A program made the position numbers and the translations under genes. Under the pieces are notes generated by a model. The model saw only the letters and a program-made list of their open reading frames with translations, was not told where the DNA came from and made no database searches. Positions 24,254 to 33,889 of a stretch of DNA of 53,724 nt are shown in pieces. Numbering within the stretch: the first letter of the stretch is position 1; every line of letters starts with the position of its first letter. Source of the stretch: Bacteroidia bacterium (GTDB taxonomy: Bacteria; Bacteroidota; Bacteroidia; UBA4408); assembly GCA_020845635.1 (NCBI GenBank), contig JADLFI010000013.1, positions 1-53,724 of the forward strand, in the 5' to 3' direction.

Positions 24254-24620
24254 TCAGCCTTGTTTAAGTGCAACCACATTCTTTTCGGGATTAAACTCTA
24301 AAATAATTCCGGCTCTACCAAAGGTAAACACATCATTTTCTTTAGCATTAAGCGGCAATTGCTCTTGTTCGGTTGCTTGTGCTATTAATATATCTCGGTC
24401 TATTTTAATGACTAGTTTTAGAGGCAAATCATTTGTTGCATATATTCCTATTTATCTAATTCTTCGAACCAAACTTTGTATATTTTTTGAAATCAGGAAT
24501 ATTATAAGGTTTATTAAACACAGCACTAATAACCGCAACAGAAATAATGTTGTTGTTATATTTATTACCATTGGAGATAAAAGCAAACGAGACTTTATTG
24601 TGTTCGCAACTACTTAAAGT
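24254..24620 (-). pseudogene. Remnant of a serine hydrolase (beta-lactamase-related) with DUF3471 C-terminus
   Basis: The minus strand first reads SFAFISNGNKYNNN, then SVAVISAVFNKPYNIPDFKK and FEELDK, where a stop appears. Reading resumes in another frame with IYATNDLPLKLVIKIDRD, ILIAQATEQEQLPL, AGIILEFNPEKNVVALKQG and a proper stop at 24254-24256. Together these match the last part of class C beta-lactamase-related hydrolases followed by DUF3471. The expected join LDKYVGIYATND needs four more bases (TGTA), so this is a 4-base deletion. The catalytic N-terminal part is absent: the remnant abuts the stop codon of the DUF2490 gene. Confidence 0.8.
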
Positions 24621-24622
24621 TG

Positions 24623-25432
24623 TTACTTGAATGGTCTTTTTGTTCCTTGTACCAAATTAATTGGATTTTTAACAATAATATCAAAGGCAAAATGATGAAC
24701 ATCAAAAACAGTCTTACTGCCCACTAAATTGTTCATATAACCAATATTCAATGTCAATGGAAGTGCTTTTGGTGAAAGCGAGTAATAGAATGAAAACCTA
24801 CTTTCACGATAACCGAAATTTGTCCATTGGTTAGCGGTTGTCATTTTACTTATGGAAAAAAGCTGCTCTGAATTTGCAACGAGCTTTTGTGTTTTGTTTT
24901 TGTTCAAATGAAACACAAATTGCAAACGAAAACGTGAACGAAACTGGAAATCTTCTGAGGTTTTATCAAAGTCAGGAGCATAAAATTTTCTCAAATCTTG
25001 TCGGAAGGTTGGAATAAATTCTATTCGCGAGCTCTTGAGTAAATACGAAAAACGCCCATAGGCTCTAAATTCTTGTTCTATTTTTGGTGTGGCGTGTTTG
25101 TATGGTGATATGTCTAAATATTCATCTTGCCTGCGGTAACTTAATGCAACCGAGTACTGCCAAGCTTTATGAAAGCGATGATAAAACTCTTGGTTAAGTA
25201 TAAAAATTGCAGGTTTGTAAAATGGATTATTATTGTCGGGATTACTTTTTTGCCCAAAGCCAACGTAGGTCATAGATTCCCACCCATTGCCCGGCACGGT
25301 GTCTAGTTCTTGTCGAAGTCCCAGTGCAATCCAATTTGCAGTATTTGCTTTTCCAGTTCCCGGAGGAGTTATTTGACCTAAAACAATATGGCTAAAAATC
25401 AAAAAAGTAAGCAATATTTTTAGTCGTTTCAT
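24623..25432 (-). CDS. DUF2490 outer-membrane beta-barrel protein
   Basis: A 269-residue protein with signal peptide MKRLKILLTFLIFSHIVLGQ, then alternating amphipathic strands (SMTYVGFGQKS, YSVALSYRRQDEY, RIEFIPTFRQDLRKFY, FRLQFVFHLNK, SRFSFYYSLSP) and an aromatic-rich C-terminus, as in DUF2490 barrels. Function unknown; presumably an outer-membrane barrel. A -7 element TATATTTG reads on the minus strand at 25530-25523, with a leader of about 85 bases. Confidence 0.85.
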   Translation of the reverse strand: MKRLKILLTFLIFSHIVLGQITPPGTGKANTANWIALGLRQELDTVPGNGWESMTYVGFGQKSNPDNNNPFYKPAIFILNQEFYHRFHKAWQYSVALSYRRQDEYLDISPYKHATPKIEQEFRAYGRFSYLLKSSRIEFIPTFRQDLRKFYAPDFDKTSEDFQFRSRFRLQFVFHLNKNKTQKLVANSEQLFSISKMTTANQWTNFGYRESRFSFYYSLSPKALPLTLNIGYMNNLVGSKTVFDVHHFAFDIIVKNPINLVQGTKRPFK

Positions 25433-26273
25433 TTTGTTCTCATTAGTTTCGGTATAAATAATTCCGGCAGGATTAATTTCATCATGAAACAGGTTTACAC
25501 CCTTTTATTGTTAATCCCGATACAAATATACGATTGTTTTAAATCGTAAAATTGCTAAACAATTATTATTTTGAATCTCTGACAAAAGCTAAAATAATCT
25601 CTACCGAAGAGCATCATTGAAGGATTAAAATTTATGTATGAGGCAACTTATCCTTCATTGATTCAAGTGTGGTAACTGAATTGATATTTTATTTGGAGCA
25701 ATAGATACTTAAAGGCGCGCTGTACTCTTAACGATTATTATTCTTATGTAGTTGTTAGTACTTTCACTATTGTTTGGGTATAATGATGTTGGAAAAGTTA
25801 TTGATTCCCGTATTGCTGTGAGGTTTTAGTTGAATGTTGGAGCTATGGGCTGTTGAAATACCGACTTTAAAGGGCATGCATGATTCTCAGAAAAAAAATT
25901 TTTAGGGGCATTTTATCTTTGGGGCAATTGCTATTCATGTAGGTTTTCATTTATGGTAAGAGAGATTTTAAAACCATTTTTTGACAACTACCTTTATGAC
26001 TTTTGCAATAATATTGCTCCTCTCAAACACTAAAGTAAGTCAGTACTCGTGGAATATATTTTAAAGAAAATCATTACCTGAAATAACAGCATAGCAGGAA
26101 AAGAAACATTCATCACTCCTATAGTTTTACTTCCGGCAATTCCTTGTTGAAGTATGCTTTATTTGTGGCTTCCTGAGTAATAAGTTGTGATAGAATTGTT
26201 GCAATTTTTACCTTCATCTAAAATGTATATTTTATCAATCTATTTCAGGATAAAACGCAATTTCAATTAAAGG
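25433..26273. other. About 840-base gap, promoter at one end only
   Basis: Apart from the DUF2490 promoter (25523-25530, minus strand), I see no gene family on either strand. Short ORFs, such as one beginning MVREILKPFFDNYLYDF near 25950, are not supported. The many stops and lack of conserved motifs suggest decayed DNA. Confidence 0.45.
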
Positions 26274-26322
26274 TTTACAAAAATCCCTGTTTTGCAAATT
26301 GCAAAACAGGGATTTTTGTAAA
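26274..26322 (-). terminator. 49-bp perfect palindrome ending the T9SS gene
   Basis: Two 24-base arms around a single A at 26298, each arm TTTACAAAAATCCCTG then TTTTGCAA. It lies 11 bases past the stop codon of the minus-strand T9SS gene at 26334. As RNA it gives a long perfect stem with flanking U-run, a strong terminator. It is unusually long and perfect. Confidence 0.8.
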
Positions 26323-26333
26323 CTAAATTTCTC

Positions 26334-27598
26334 TTAATTGTTTACTACTAATTTCTTGTTATAAACAGCATGGTTATTGGCTATCTGAACAATATATACA
26401 CCATTCTCAAATTCTGAAGTATTGATAATAACCTGCTCTTTATTAATAAAAGTACTATAAACTACTTTACCTGCGATATCAGTAATCGTTAAGGTTGAAC
26501 CACTTGCAAGATTTTCAATTATTGCCATTTCTTTGGCAGGATTAGGATAAATGTCAAACATTAATTCATTATTGTACATTTTCGAAATACCGGCTGTTCC
26601 TTCTGTTGCTCCTGATATGTTAGACCAAGCCGAATTTCCGTTAGCATTGTATGCTTTAACTCTATAATAATATGTAACTCCATTGGTTAAGCCCGTGTGA
26701 ATATAGGTTATCACATCAGTGGCTACTGTATCAACTATAGTCCAACTGCCTGAGAGAGTGTCTTGTGTTGTTTCAATAATAAACCCATCTTCATTATTAG
26801 AATTATCCTGCCAGTCTAAGCGAATGCTATTTACCGGAGTTGTGGTTAAATTGCTTGGAGCAGCAGGTGCGCCAATAGTGCCTGCCGGAGGATAAACATT
26901 CATTATGACATTTTTCGTACTATCGTTAAAGGTAAACATTGCCACCAATTGAAAATAGGGTGAAATTTGATAAAACGAGAATTGACGGGTATGAGTGGTC
27001 ATGGTGGGCGAATTTACTGTTTCAAGCAAGGCCAAATTATTGAAGGTATGATTACCCGTTGTTAATGTACCATCACCCACATATTTAAGCTCAGAAACTT
27101 GTGCTATCATTGTAGCATTGATTGGAGTATTAAATACAAAAAAAGCGCTGCAACTGACTGCTAATCGGCATAGTAGGATCTGTGCCTGACTTTTGTGCTA
27201 TCATATTTAAAGAATCTCCTATGTCTTCATAAAAATACAACATATCGGGTACAAAAGTATTTGCTGAAGTTAATTTAACTGCGTAGGTTGCGTTAGAAGC
27301 CGAATCAAGGTCTTGCTGAGCTATAGAGCTAAAAGGAATCACTTCAAATTGCCCGTTATAATATTCTGCCCCCATGCTGGAATGATTGTAAACACTTTGA
27401 TAATCCCATGTTTGGTTTGAGCCGTAACTAGGACTTGGAGGCGTAGGCATATTTGAGTTAAAGCACAACTTGCCATATGAATCCCATTTTGTACCAACTG
27501 TTGGAATATTCTTTGAAAGTGTCATTTGCGCATTTGCATTTACACCCATTGTAATACTTGCTATTACTGCAATTGTTTTAAATAGATTTTTTCCTCAT
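26334..27598 (-). pseudogene. T9SS-secreted fibronectin type III protein, broken by two frameshifts
   Basis: The gene starts at ATG 27598 with a signal peptide MRKNLFKTIAVIASITMGVN once one A is removed from an A6 run near 27590, and continues to RFF, where a T7 run (27138-27144, A7 on the + strand) shifts the frame again. Removing one base restores RFFVFNTPINATMIAQ and the rest. The product has an N-terminal unknown domain, a fibronectin type III domain (PSNLTTTPVNSIRLDWQDNS to AYNANGNSAWS) and a T9SS type A sorting domain (FDIYPNPAKEMAI to KKLVVN). The signal peptide and tail closely resemble the next gene. Either a pseudogene or two homopolymer sequencing errors. Confidence 0.8.
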
Positions 27599-27627
27599 GA
27601 TTTTATATTTTTTATATAGTTTAATAC

Positions 27628-29331
27628 TTACTTGCTTACGACTAATTTTCTGTTGGCAACACTGCCGTTATTCTCAACCCGAATAATGTAAACCCCATTT
27701 TCAAATTCTAAAGTATTGATGATAGACTGCTCTTTATTAATAAAAGAACTATAAACTATTTTACCTGTAATGTCTGTAATCGTTAGGGTTGAACCGCTTG
27801 GCATATTTTCGACAATTGCCGTTTCTGTGGTAGGGTTGGGATAAATATCAAATGAGATAGCGTTCAACTCTAGGCTTCCAAATCCACCAATAGGATTGTT
27901 CCCTAACTTTAATACCAAGATAGGGTCGCCTGTTGGTGCAGGTAATCCATCATAACCAGTACCAGTTATCCAACGTCCTACAACATAACAATTCCCAGCC
28001 GGGTCTATATCTATGTCGTACAAATTATCAAAATTTAGATTTGAACTGGTCCATTTTGCCCATTGAGCCAATCCAGCGTTGTTCAATTTTATGACATATA
28101 AATTGTTTGATGAATTTGTAGTGCTTACCGTTACACCATTCCCGAGGTCTAAAGTTCCCAAACCATAAGGTTTGCAAATACCGGTTATATAGATATCGCC
28201 ATTCCCATCAACCGTCATACCCGCTTCATTTGAAAAACTATTGTTACTCAATAGAACAGGCACAATGGTTCTTGCCCATACCTCGTTCCCGTTATTATCA
28301 TACTTTACTATAAACATATCCGCACCTCCATAAAGATAACTACTACTTTGCGATGTTAACGAATGTGTGCCAAAATTGAAGTCGCTTTTCATCCATCCCA
28401 TTGTATATACATTACCTGCATTATCTACTCCTATACCATAGCCACTTATTTTCTCATTATATTGTGGAAAACTGCTTCGTTTTACCCATGCCACATTGCC
28501 GTTACCATCCGTTTTAAAGGTTATAGATGTTTCGCCTGAACCGCTACCGTTTGCGGGTAAAGAAACACCTCCGAAATCAAAAGGGGCTGTGGAACCAACG
28601 TCAATTAAACCGGTTCCATAAATGTTACCGGAATTATCCGTTGTTAACTCTTTTATCCATGCTCTGTTACTTGGATGAGGATGAGCCGCCTCATATAAAT
28701 TCAACCATTGTCCGTTTCCATTGGCATCGAGCTTCGACAGGAAATAATATTGCTTAGATGATGGTCGAGATGTTGTAAGTCCTCCCAAAGTAATCGTTGT
28801 ATTTGGGTCACCCTGAGTAGTTCCACCAACAATTACTTCTCCTGCCTGATTTACGGTTATCGCTAGGCCTTTCGAAATTGATGACGCTTCTTTTGCCCAA
28901 ATAAAATTACCGCTAGAGTCAAGTTTTGCAACAAATGCACTAATACCAACAAGACTATCTGTAACTAATGTATCTGCACCTATTATTATGTATCCCTGGT
29001 AAAATAATCCGGTAATGTATAAATTGTTGTTGTTATCGAGAGCAATATCGCCAAATGTATTTAAAGCACTACTACCTATGGTTGAAGCCTGCCAAATCAT
29101 TGTTCCGGATGGGGAATACTTTTGAATAGCTAAATTTGCGTTATGCCGTACAGAAACATAACTATTACCCAAGTTATCTACCTTAATATTGTATGATGTA
29201 ACTCCACTTGGATTACCACCATTAACACTGCCTGTACCTATCCATTGCCAGGAAGGAGCTTGGGCATTTGTATTTACACCCATCGTAATACTTGCCACGA
29301 CTGCGATTGTTTTTAGGATATTTTTTCTCAT
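27628..29331 (-). CDS. T9SS-secreted beta-propeller (SBBP/NHL-like repeat) protein
   Basis: A 567-residue protein starting at the ATG of MRKNILKTIAVVASITMGVN (signal peptide); an upstream in-frame TTG is less likely. The body is made of repeats of about 45-55 residues with patterns such as IALDNNNNLYITG, GNVYTMGWMKSDF, GNCYVVGRW and SGNFIWAK, typical of SBBP-type propellers. It ends with a T9SS type A sorting domain (ISFDIYPNPTTETAIVENM ... NRKLVVSK), so it should cross the outer membrane through the type IX system and be attached or released. A paralog of the broken gene just downstream. Confidence 0.88.
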   Translation of the reverse strand: MRKNILKTIAVVASITMGVNTNAQAPSWQWIGTGSVNGGNPSGVTSYNIKVDNLGNSYVSVRHNANLAIQKYSPSGTMIWQASTIGSSALNTFGDIALDNNNNLYITGLFYQGYIIIGADTLVTDSLVGISAFVAKLDSSGNFIWAKEASSISKGLAITVNQAGEVIVGGTTQGDPNTTITLGGLTTSRPSSKQYYFLSKLDANGNGQWLNLYEAAHPHPSNRAWIKELTTDNSGNIYGTGLIDVGSTAPFDFGGVSLPANGSGSGETSITFKTDGNGNVAWVKRSSFPQYNEKISGYGIGVDNAGNVYTMGWMKSDFNFGTHSLTSQSSSYLYGGADMFIVKYDNNGNEVWARTIVPVLLSNNSFSNEAGMTVDGNGDIYITGICKPYGLGTLDLGNGVTVSTTNSSNNLYVIKLNNAGLAQWAKWTSSNLNFDNLYDIDIDPAGNCYVVGRWITGTGYDGLPAPTGDPILVLKLGNNPIGGFGSLELNAISFDIYPNPTTETAIVENMPSGSTLTITDITGKIVYSSFINKEQSIINTLEFENGVYIIRVENNGSVANRKLVVSK

Positions 29332-29442
29332 AACTTTAATTTTTTGTTTGAGCAAAATTCACCAATCGTATAGAGCCAAGAAATAGTACAGATGTACCAT
29401 ACTTACTAATAGCATATATTAATACCTTTGTAAACTCAATCC

Positions 29443-31035
29443 ATGAATAAGAAACTGCAAATATTTTATTGCTTATGTTTGTGCATCCTAAGCACTGTAA
29501 ACTCATATTGCCAATTGGCAGAAACCACACTTCGAGAAGCCAAACAACTTTACGAACAAAATAACTATCCGCTCGCACAGGAAAAATATTTAGAGGCTTT
29601 GAAGCAGGCAGAAGAACAAAATAACCAGGCTGCTATGGCTCGTGCCTCACTATCAATTGCTAAGTGCCACTATTTCTTATACGACCACACGGCATCTTTC
29701 AAATGGAGTTACAATGCTATGCAAATTGCTAGGAAGAACAATCTTGATACTTTGCTTTCGCAAGCATACTATTTTTTGGGTGTTTTATACATTGAAGCCA
29801 AAAAGATTGACTCAGCCGACAAATATAGTTTCAAAGCCATTGAGTTGATGTTGAAGGAAAATGATTATGCCCGCTTATCGCAAACCTATTCTACCCTTGC
29901 CGAACTGCATTTAAACACTTCTAAGAATCCTGCAAAAATTGAAAAGATGATAGCCGAAGCCGAAAAGTATGCCGAATTGTCAAATGACAAAGGAATGATG
30001 GCTTTCGCTGCAAGCAAACGATTTAATTATTATTTTTATTTGATAAAGGATTATGATAAAGCATTGAAGTATGTGAATAAGGAGGAAGAACTTTATTTGA
30101 AAACAGGCAATCGTGAAGCAATTCTAAATGCCTACAGAGCCAAAGCAGAATGTTTAGTTATGTTGCGCGATACCTCTGCGCGAACGTATATGTGGAAGTG
30201 GTTTCACTTCAAAGATTCTGTGCTGCAATCTGAAAAAGCGGTAAACATTGCAAAGTACGAAACCCTTTACGACACAGAAAAAAAAGAAAATGAAAATAAA
30301 TTACTGAAAGAAAAACACGAGCAAAATAAGCTTATATTATTAGTTGTTGTGGTTGTGTTTTTGTTGCTGATAGCATTGGGATTGTGGCTTATCAATAGAA
30401 ACAACTTAAAGATAAAGCAAAACGAACTCATCATACTACAAAACCTGCAGAAAGACAAAGAGCGCATAGCCAGAGATTTGCACGATAATATAGGGGGGCA
30501 ACTTTCATATATAATTTATTCCTTAGATGGCATTAACGATGAAGGTAAAGAAAAGCGCAGAGAAATAACGGAAAGTATCAGCCAATCTGTAAAAATTGTT
30601 ATCAGTAGCTTGCGTGAAACTATATGGACAATAAGTGATGCAAACATCAAAATACAAGATTTTTCGGACAAACTAAAAGTGTTTGCAAGAAACTTATTTA
30701 AACATAGTAACACCAAAATTCATTATATTGAAAGCATAAAAAAACAGCGCGAATTCGAAGCATTATTAGGATTAAATTTGTATCGTATTTGTCAGGAAAT
30801 TTTGAATAATGCTTTTAAATATGCTGCAGCCTCAGAAGTAAAGATAGAAATGTATAGCCAAGATGAAAAACTAATGATAATCATTAGTGATAATGGTGTA
30901 GGCTTTGATGTGAATGAGAAAAACAAGGAACAATACGGACTGCAAAATATAAAAAAACGTGCTGTAGAGTTTGGCATATCGCTTACTTTAGAAACAGAAA
31001 TAAACAAAGGAACAACATACAAGTTATTAGTATAA
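29443..31035 (+). CDS. TPR-containing sensor histidine kinase (NarX/HisKA_3 type)
   Basis: A 530-residue membrane kinase. Signal peptide (1-24), periplasmic TPR repeats (about 30-270: YPLAQEKYLEALKQAEEQN, ARASLSIAKCHYFLYDH, QAYYFLGVLYIEAKK), one transmembrane helix (LLVVVVVFLLLIALGLWLI), a short coiled coil, the HisKA_3 box RIARDLHDNIGGQLS with phospho-accepting H347, and HATPase_c with EILNNAFKYA, ISDNGVGFD and YGLQNIKKRA. It pairs with the response regulator 55 bases downstream. A TACCTTTG -7 element (29423-29430) sits 12 bases before the ATG. The signal sensed is unknown. Confidence 0.93.
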   Translation: MNKKLQIFYCLCLCILSTVNSYCQLAETTLREAKQLYEQNNYPLAQEKYLEALKQAEEQNNQAAMARASLSIAKCHYFLYDHTASFKWSYNAMQIARKNNLDTLLSQAYYFLGVLYIEAKKIDSADKYSFKAIELMLKENDYARLSQTYSTLAELHLNTSKNPAKIEKMIAEAEKYAELSNDKGMMAFAASKRFNYYFYLIKDYDKALKYVNKEEELYLKTGNREAILNAYRAKAECLVMLRDTSARTYMWKWFHFKDSVLQSEKAVNIAKYETLYDTEKKENENKLLKEKHEQNKLILLVVVVVFLLLIALGLWLINRNNLKIKQNELIILQNLQKDKERIARDLHDNIGGQLSYIIYSLDGINDEGKEKRREITESISQSVKIVISSLRETIWTISDANIKIQDFSDKLKVFARNLFKHSNTKIHYIESIKKQREFEALLGLNLYRICQEILNNAFKYAAASEVKIEMYSQDEKLMIIISDNGVGFDVNEKNKEQYGLQNIKKRAVEFGISLTLETEINKGTTYKLLV

Positions 31036-31090
31036 CTGTACTATTTTATAACACTTTTGACTCGTATAACTTTGGCAAAAAATAAATGAT

Positions 31091-31753
31091 ATGATTTATA
31101 TCGCTATTGTTGATGACAAAAAGAATATTCGCTTTACCTTAAAAGAAAAGCTAAATAATATGCCTAATTTCAATGTAGTATTTACTGCTGAAAACGGAAA
31201 AGATTTTCTTAAAGAAATGAGGGAAGCAAGAAATTCCATAGAACCTCACGTGGTGCTAATGGATATCGACATGCCGATAATGAATGGTATTGAAGCTGTT
31301 GCCGAGGGCAAATTGCGTTACCCAAAAATGCACTACCTGATGCTTACAATTTTTGACGAGGACGAAAAAATATTTAATGCCATAAAAGCGGGTGCTGACG
31401 GTTATTTGCTAAAAGATGAACCCCTTGAAAAAATTTCGGAGGCGATTGAAAGCCTCATGAAAGGCGAAAGTGCACCAATGTCGCCAAGCATTGCACGGAA
31501 AGTTTTGAATTTACTCACAAATACTGAACAGAAATTCAACAAAGAAGAAAAAACAGGACAAGAAAACGAACACAACCTTACGGAAAGAGAAAAAGAAATC
31601 TTAACCCTATTAGTGGACGGATTGGAGTACAAAGAGATAGCTATAGAACTAGGGTTAAGCCCAAACACTGTTAGAAATAATGTTACAAAAATATACAGCA
31701 AATTGCATGTTACTTCACGAATACAAGCTGCAAGAGTTGTAGGTAAGAGATAA
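31091..31753 (+). CDS. NarL/FixJ-family response regulator
   Basis: A 220-residue regulator: receiver domain (1-125) with the acidic pair DDKKN, phosphorylation site D58 in VVLMDIDMP, and KDEP near 107; then a LuxR-type helix-turn-helix (about 155-215) with LTEREKEILTLLVDG and LSPNTVRNNVTKIYSKL. Partner of the upstream TPR kinase. Targets unknown; the adjacent T9SS genes are possible ones, but no shared site was found. Confidence 0.94.
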   Translation: MIYIAIVDDKKNIRFTLKEKLNNMPNFNVVFTAENGKDFLKEMREARNSIEPHVVLMDIDMPIMNGIEAVAEGKLRYPKMHYLMLTIFDEDEKIFNAIKAGADGYLLKDEPLEKISEAIESLMKGESAPMSPSIARKVLNLLTNTEQKFNKEEKTGQENEHNLTEREKEILTLLVDGLEYKEIAIELGLSPNTVRNNVTKIYSKLHVTSRIQAARVVGKR

Positions 31754-32211
31754 CCTACCGGCAGGCTTTACATTTTTCGCCTTTCCCAATTGAAATATTT
31801 TTAGACGTTGAATTGTGCTATCCTGATGAATGAAATGAGCATATTCTTCCTGTTTTTATTCAACACTTGGCTTAAGGCAATCAGCTCCTTAGTTTTGGGA
31901 ATATATACCAACCTCTTTGAATTAGCTCGGCATAAATACTTTGACAAATTCTTCAAATATCAATATCATCTATACCTATAACGTGAGATAGAAATGTGGG
32001 TTGACCAACACAAAATCTATTGTACGAGGATTATAAAAACATAAACCATCTTCAAAAGAAAAACGGAGTTTAGTACTGTCTAACGAAAATCTACAGTTTA
32101 ATCATAAGCTAAAATCAATAAATATATTGGGTTAATAGCTTTAATAAATATCGTCTTCTACAACAAATAATAGTTGCATGAGCTAAAAAGAGATAGCTAA
32201 AAAAGCATTAC
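31754..32211. other. 458-base gap, nothing recognised
   Basis: AT-rich sequence between the response regulator and the convergent terC-like gene. No strong terminator hairpin, RNA gene or supported ORF seen. Confidence 0.4.
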
Positions 32212-33021
32212 CTATTCTTCTTTCTTTTTCTCAGAAAGGGCATTTTGATTATTAAGTTGTATATAATGTTTCTTTCTTAAACGCATATTTAAGAATTCTA
32301 CAGACAAGCCAAACGCCATGGCAGTATATATATATCCTTTATTAATATGTTGATGAAAACCTTCGGCTATTAAAATAATCCCAATCGCAACTAAGAATGC
32401 TAAGGCTAAAATTTGTAAGGTTGGGTTTCTATCAATATAATTAGCAACCGGAGTAGCAAAAATCATCATTATTCCAATAGAAATAATCACAGCAATTATC
32501 ATTATCCAAACATTATCTACTAAACCAATGGCTGTTAAAATGGAGTCAATGGAAAAAACAGCGTCAATCATTATCACTTGCAATATAACTGCACCAAAAG
32601 AGGTAACTGCCTTTTTTGAAACGCTTGTTTCTGAACTTTGGGTTATGTTATCTTCTAACTTATGATGAATTTCTGAAACACTTTTTGCTATCAAAAATAA
32701 GCCTCCAAGAATTAAAATCATATCTTTTACACTAATTCCAATAGCTTCCCCCTCGTGTTCTATAAAAGGAACATAAAACAAAGGATTGGTTAGCTTAATT
32801 ATGTAGGTAATACCAAACAACAAGCAAATCCTAAAACCCATCGCTAATAGTAAACCCAGTTGGCGTGACTTCGGCTGCTGCTCTTTGGGTAGCTTTGCAG
32901 ATATTATGGATATAAAAATAATATTATCTATACCTAAAACAATTTCTAAAAAAGTAAGAGTCAATAAAGAAATAATGACTCCGGGGTCTAAAATATTGGG
33001 AAAAACATCAACTAAAAGCAT
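32212..33021 (-). CDS. TerC-family membrane protein
   Basis: A 269-residue protein with seven or so transmembrane helices: SLLTLTFLEIVLGIDNIIFI near the start and VIMIDAVFSIDSILTAIGLV in the middle carry the paired acidic motifs (LGIDN and FSIDS) typical of TerC/YkoY proteins. These are associated with metal (manganese) efflux or tellurite resistance; the ion here is not determined. It ends in a basic tail and is monocistronic. Confidence 0.93.
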   Translation of the reverse strand: MLLVDVFPNILDPGVIISLLTLTFLEIVLGIDNIIFISIISAKLPKEQQPKSRQLGLLLAMGFRICLLFGITYIIKLTNPLFYVPFIEHEGEAIGISVKDMILILGGLFLIAKSVSEIHHKLEDNITQSSETSVSKKAVTSFGAVILQVIMIDAVFSIDSILTAIGLVDNVWIMIIAVIISIGIMMIFATPVANYIDRNPTLQILALAFLVAIGIILIAEGFHQHINKGYIYTAMAFGLSVEFLNMRLRKKHYIQLNNQNALSEKKKEE

Positions 33022-33458
33022 ATATATTTTTTGCGCAAATTTACATATTGTTTTGACAAGATGTTCTTATATGTTGTTACAGATTAAAAAATTTTATTAA
33101 ATTGTGAACTTAACCAAGTAAATTGTTAATGCTATTTGTATTTGGCTATTTCAAACGGTCAAAATATTGCTATTAATCCCCAAGAACTTTTTATACCAAT
33201 TATATTATTAATGAGCAACTTGGGTAAGGTGTATCACAAACTACAAGAGTGTAATATTTTTTCTGATGCAAGAATAAAATAGTTTGAAGAGCAATAATAT
33301 TGTAGGGTTGCAAAATAGGAAGATTGATTTGGACTATTATAAGAAATAAACAGATGTCATGAAGACAAAAGAAAAAAGCCGACATCTTAACCTTCACATT
33401 GCCTAAATTCTTAAATAAAAACAACCGTTAATATAATGTAAAAAATACAAATATCATC
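33022..33458. other. Gap between terC-like gene and the small secreted-protein promoter
   Basis: Contains the terC upstream region and AT-rich DNA. A 74-codon minus-strand ORF at 33200-33424 has no recognisable features and is not accepted. Confidence 0.4.
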
Positions 33459-33488
33459 TTGCCTAAAAAAAGAAAAATGTTACTTTTG
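33459..33488 (+). promoter_or_regulatory. Consensus promoter of the 33494 gene
   Basis: TTG at 33459-33461, 19 bases, then TACTTTTG at 33481-33488: both elements and spacing ideal. Transcription should start within a few bases of the ATG at 33494. Confidence 0.75.
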
Positions 33489-33493
33489 CATGC

Positions 33494-33799
33494 ATGAAAA
33501 CTAAGGCTATATTATTTTTAACCATATTTTCATTTTTTATTGTATCTCCTTTTCTTCTCAGAGCAGGAAGCAATATGGACGATATTTCTATCATTTATAC
33601 CCTATCTGAAGAAGAGGATGAAACTCACAAATTTCAGAAAATAATTGCTTCATTATTATATACTCAAAAACTTAACACCACCCACTTTCAAGATTTAAAT
33701 ATCAGTAATAAATTTTTGACTGATACTAATCTAAGAATAGATAATGGTTTTGTTAAGATAGCTCTACCGCCTCCCGAACCGAACCAGTATATATCATAA
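33494..33799 (+). CDS. Small secreted protein upstream of sulP
   Basis: A 101-residue protein with signal peptide MKTKAILFLTIFSFFIVSPF (cleavage near 23-25), then a short acidic/polar region (SEEEDETHKFQ) and a proline-rich tail LPPPEPNQ. No family recognised. It lies 90 bases before sulP on the same strand and shares its promoter, so it could be cotranscribed with the anion transporter. The ideal promoter ends only five bases before the ATG, implying a leaderless or nearly leaderless message; if that start is wrong, the next ATG (codon 28) would remove the signal peptide. Confidence 0.6.
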   Translation: MKTKAILFLTIFSFFIVSPFLLRAGSNMDDISIIYTLSEEEDETHKFQKIIASLLYTQKLNTTHFQDLNISNKFLTDTNLRIDNGFVKIALPPPEPNQYIS

Positions 33800-33889
33800 G
33801 TTTTTTTATCCATCAAAATATCTTTTGATGAGATATTCATATTCGAACTAAAAACTCGAATACATTGTTAATACTTAATATACTGGAAA

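Noticed and set aside
24408-24617. 69-codon + strand ORF
   Set aside because: It is the antisense of the decayed serine-hydrolase gene, whose minus-strand frames match a known domain.
25950-26030. Short + strand ORF beginning MVREILKPFF
   Set aside because: Only 26 codons, no recognised motif; surrounding DNA is full of stops.
27130-27549. Separate 139-residue protein at 27549-27130
   Set aside because: Its end lies at a T7 run and the next frame continues the same protein; it is the N-terminal part of the frameshifted T9SS gene.
29332-29442. Shared divergent operator between the T9SS gene and the histidine kinase
   Set aside because: Only a -7 element for the kinase could be found; no inverted repeat stands out in this 111-base interval.
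33200-33424. 74-codon minus-strand ORF
   Set aside because: AT-rich intergenic sequence, no promoter, signal peptide or domain.
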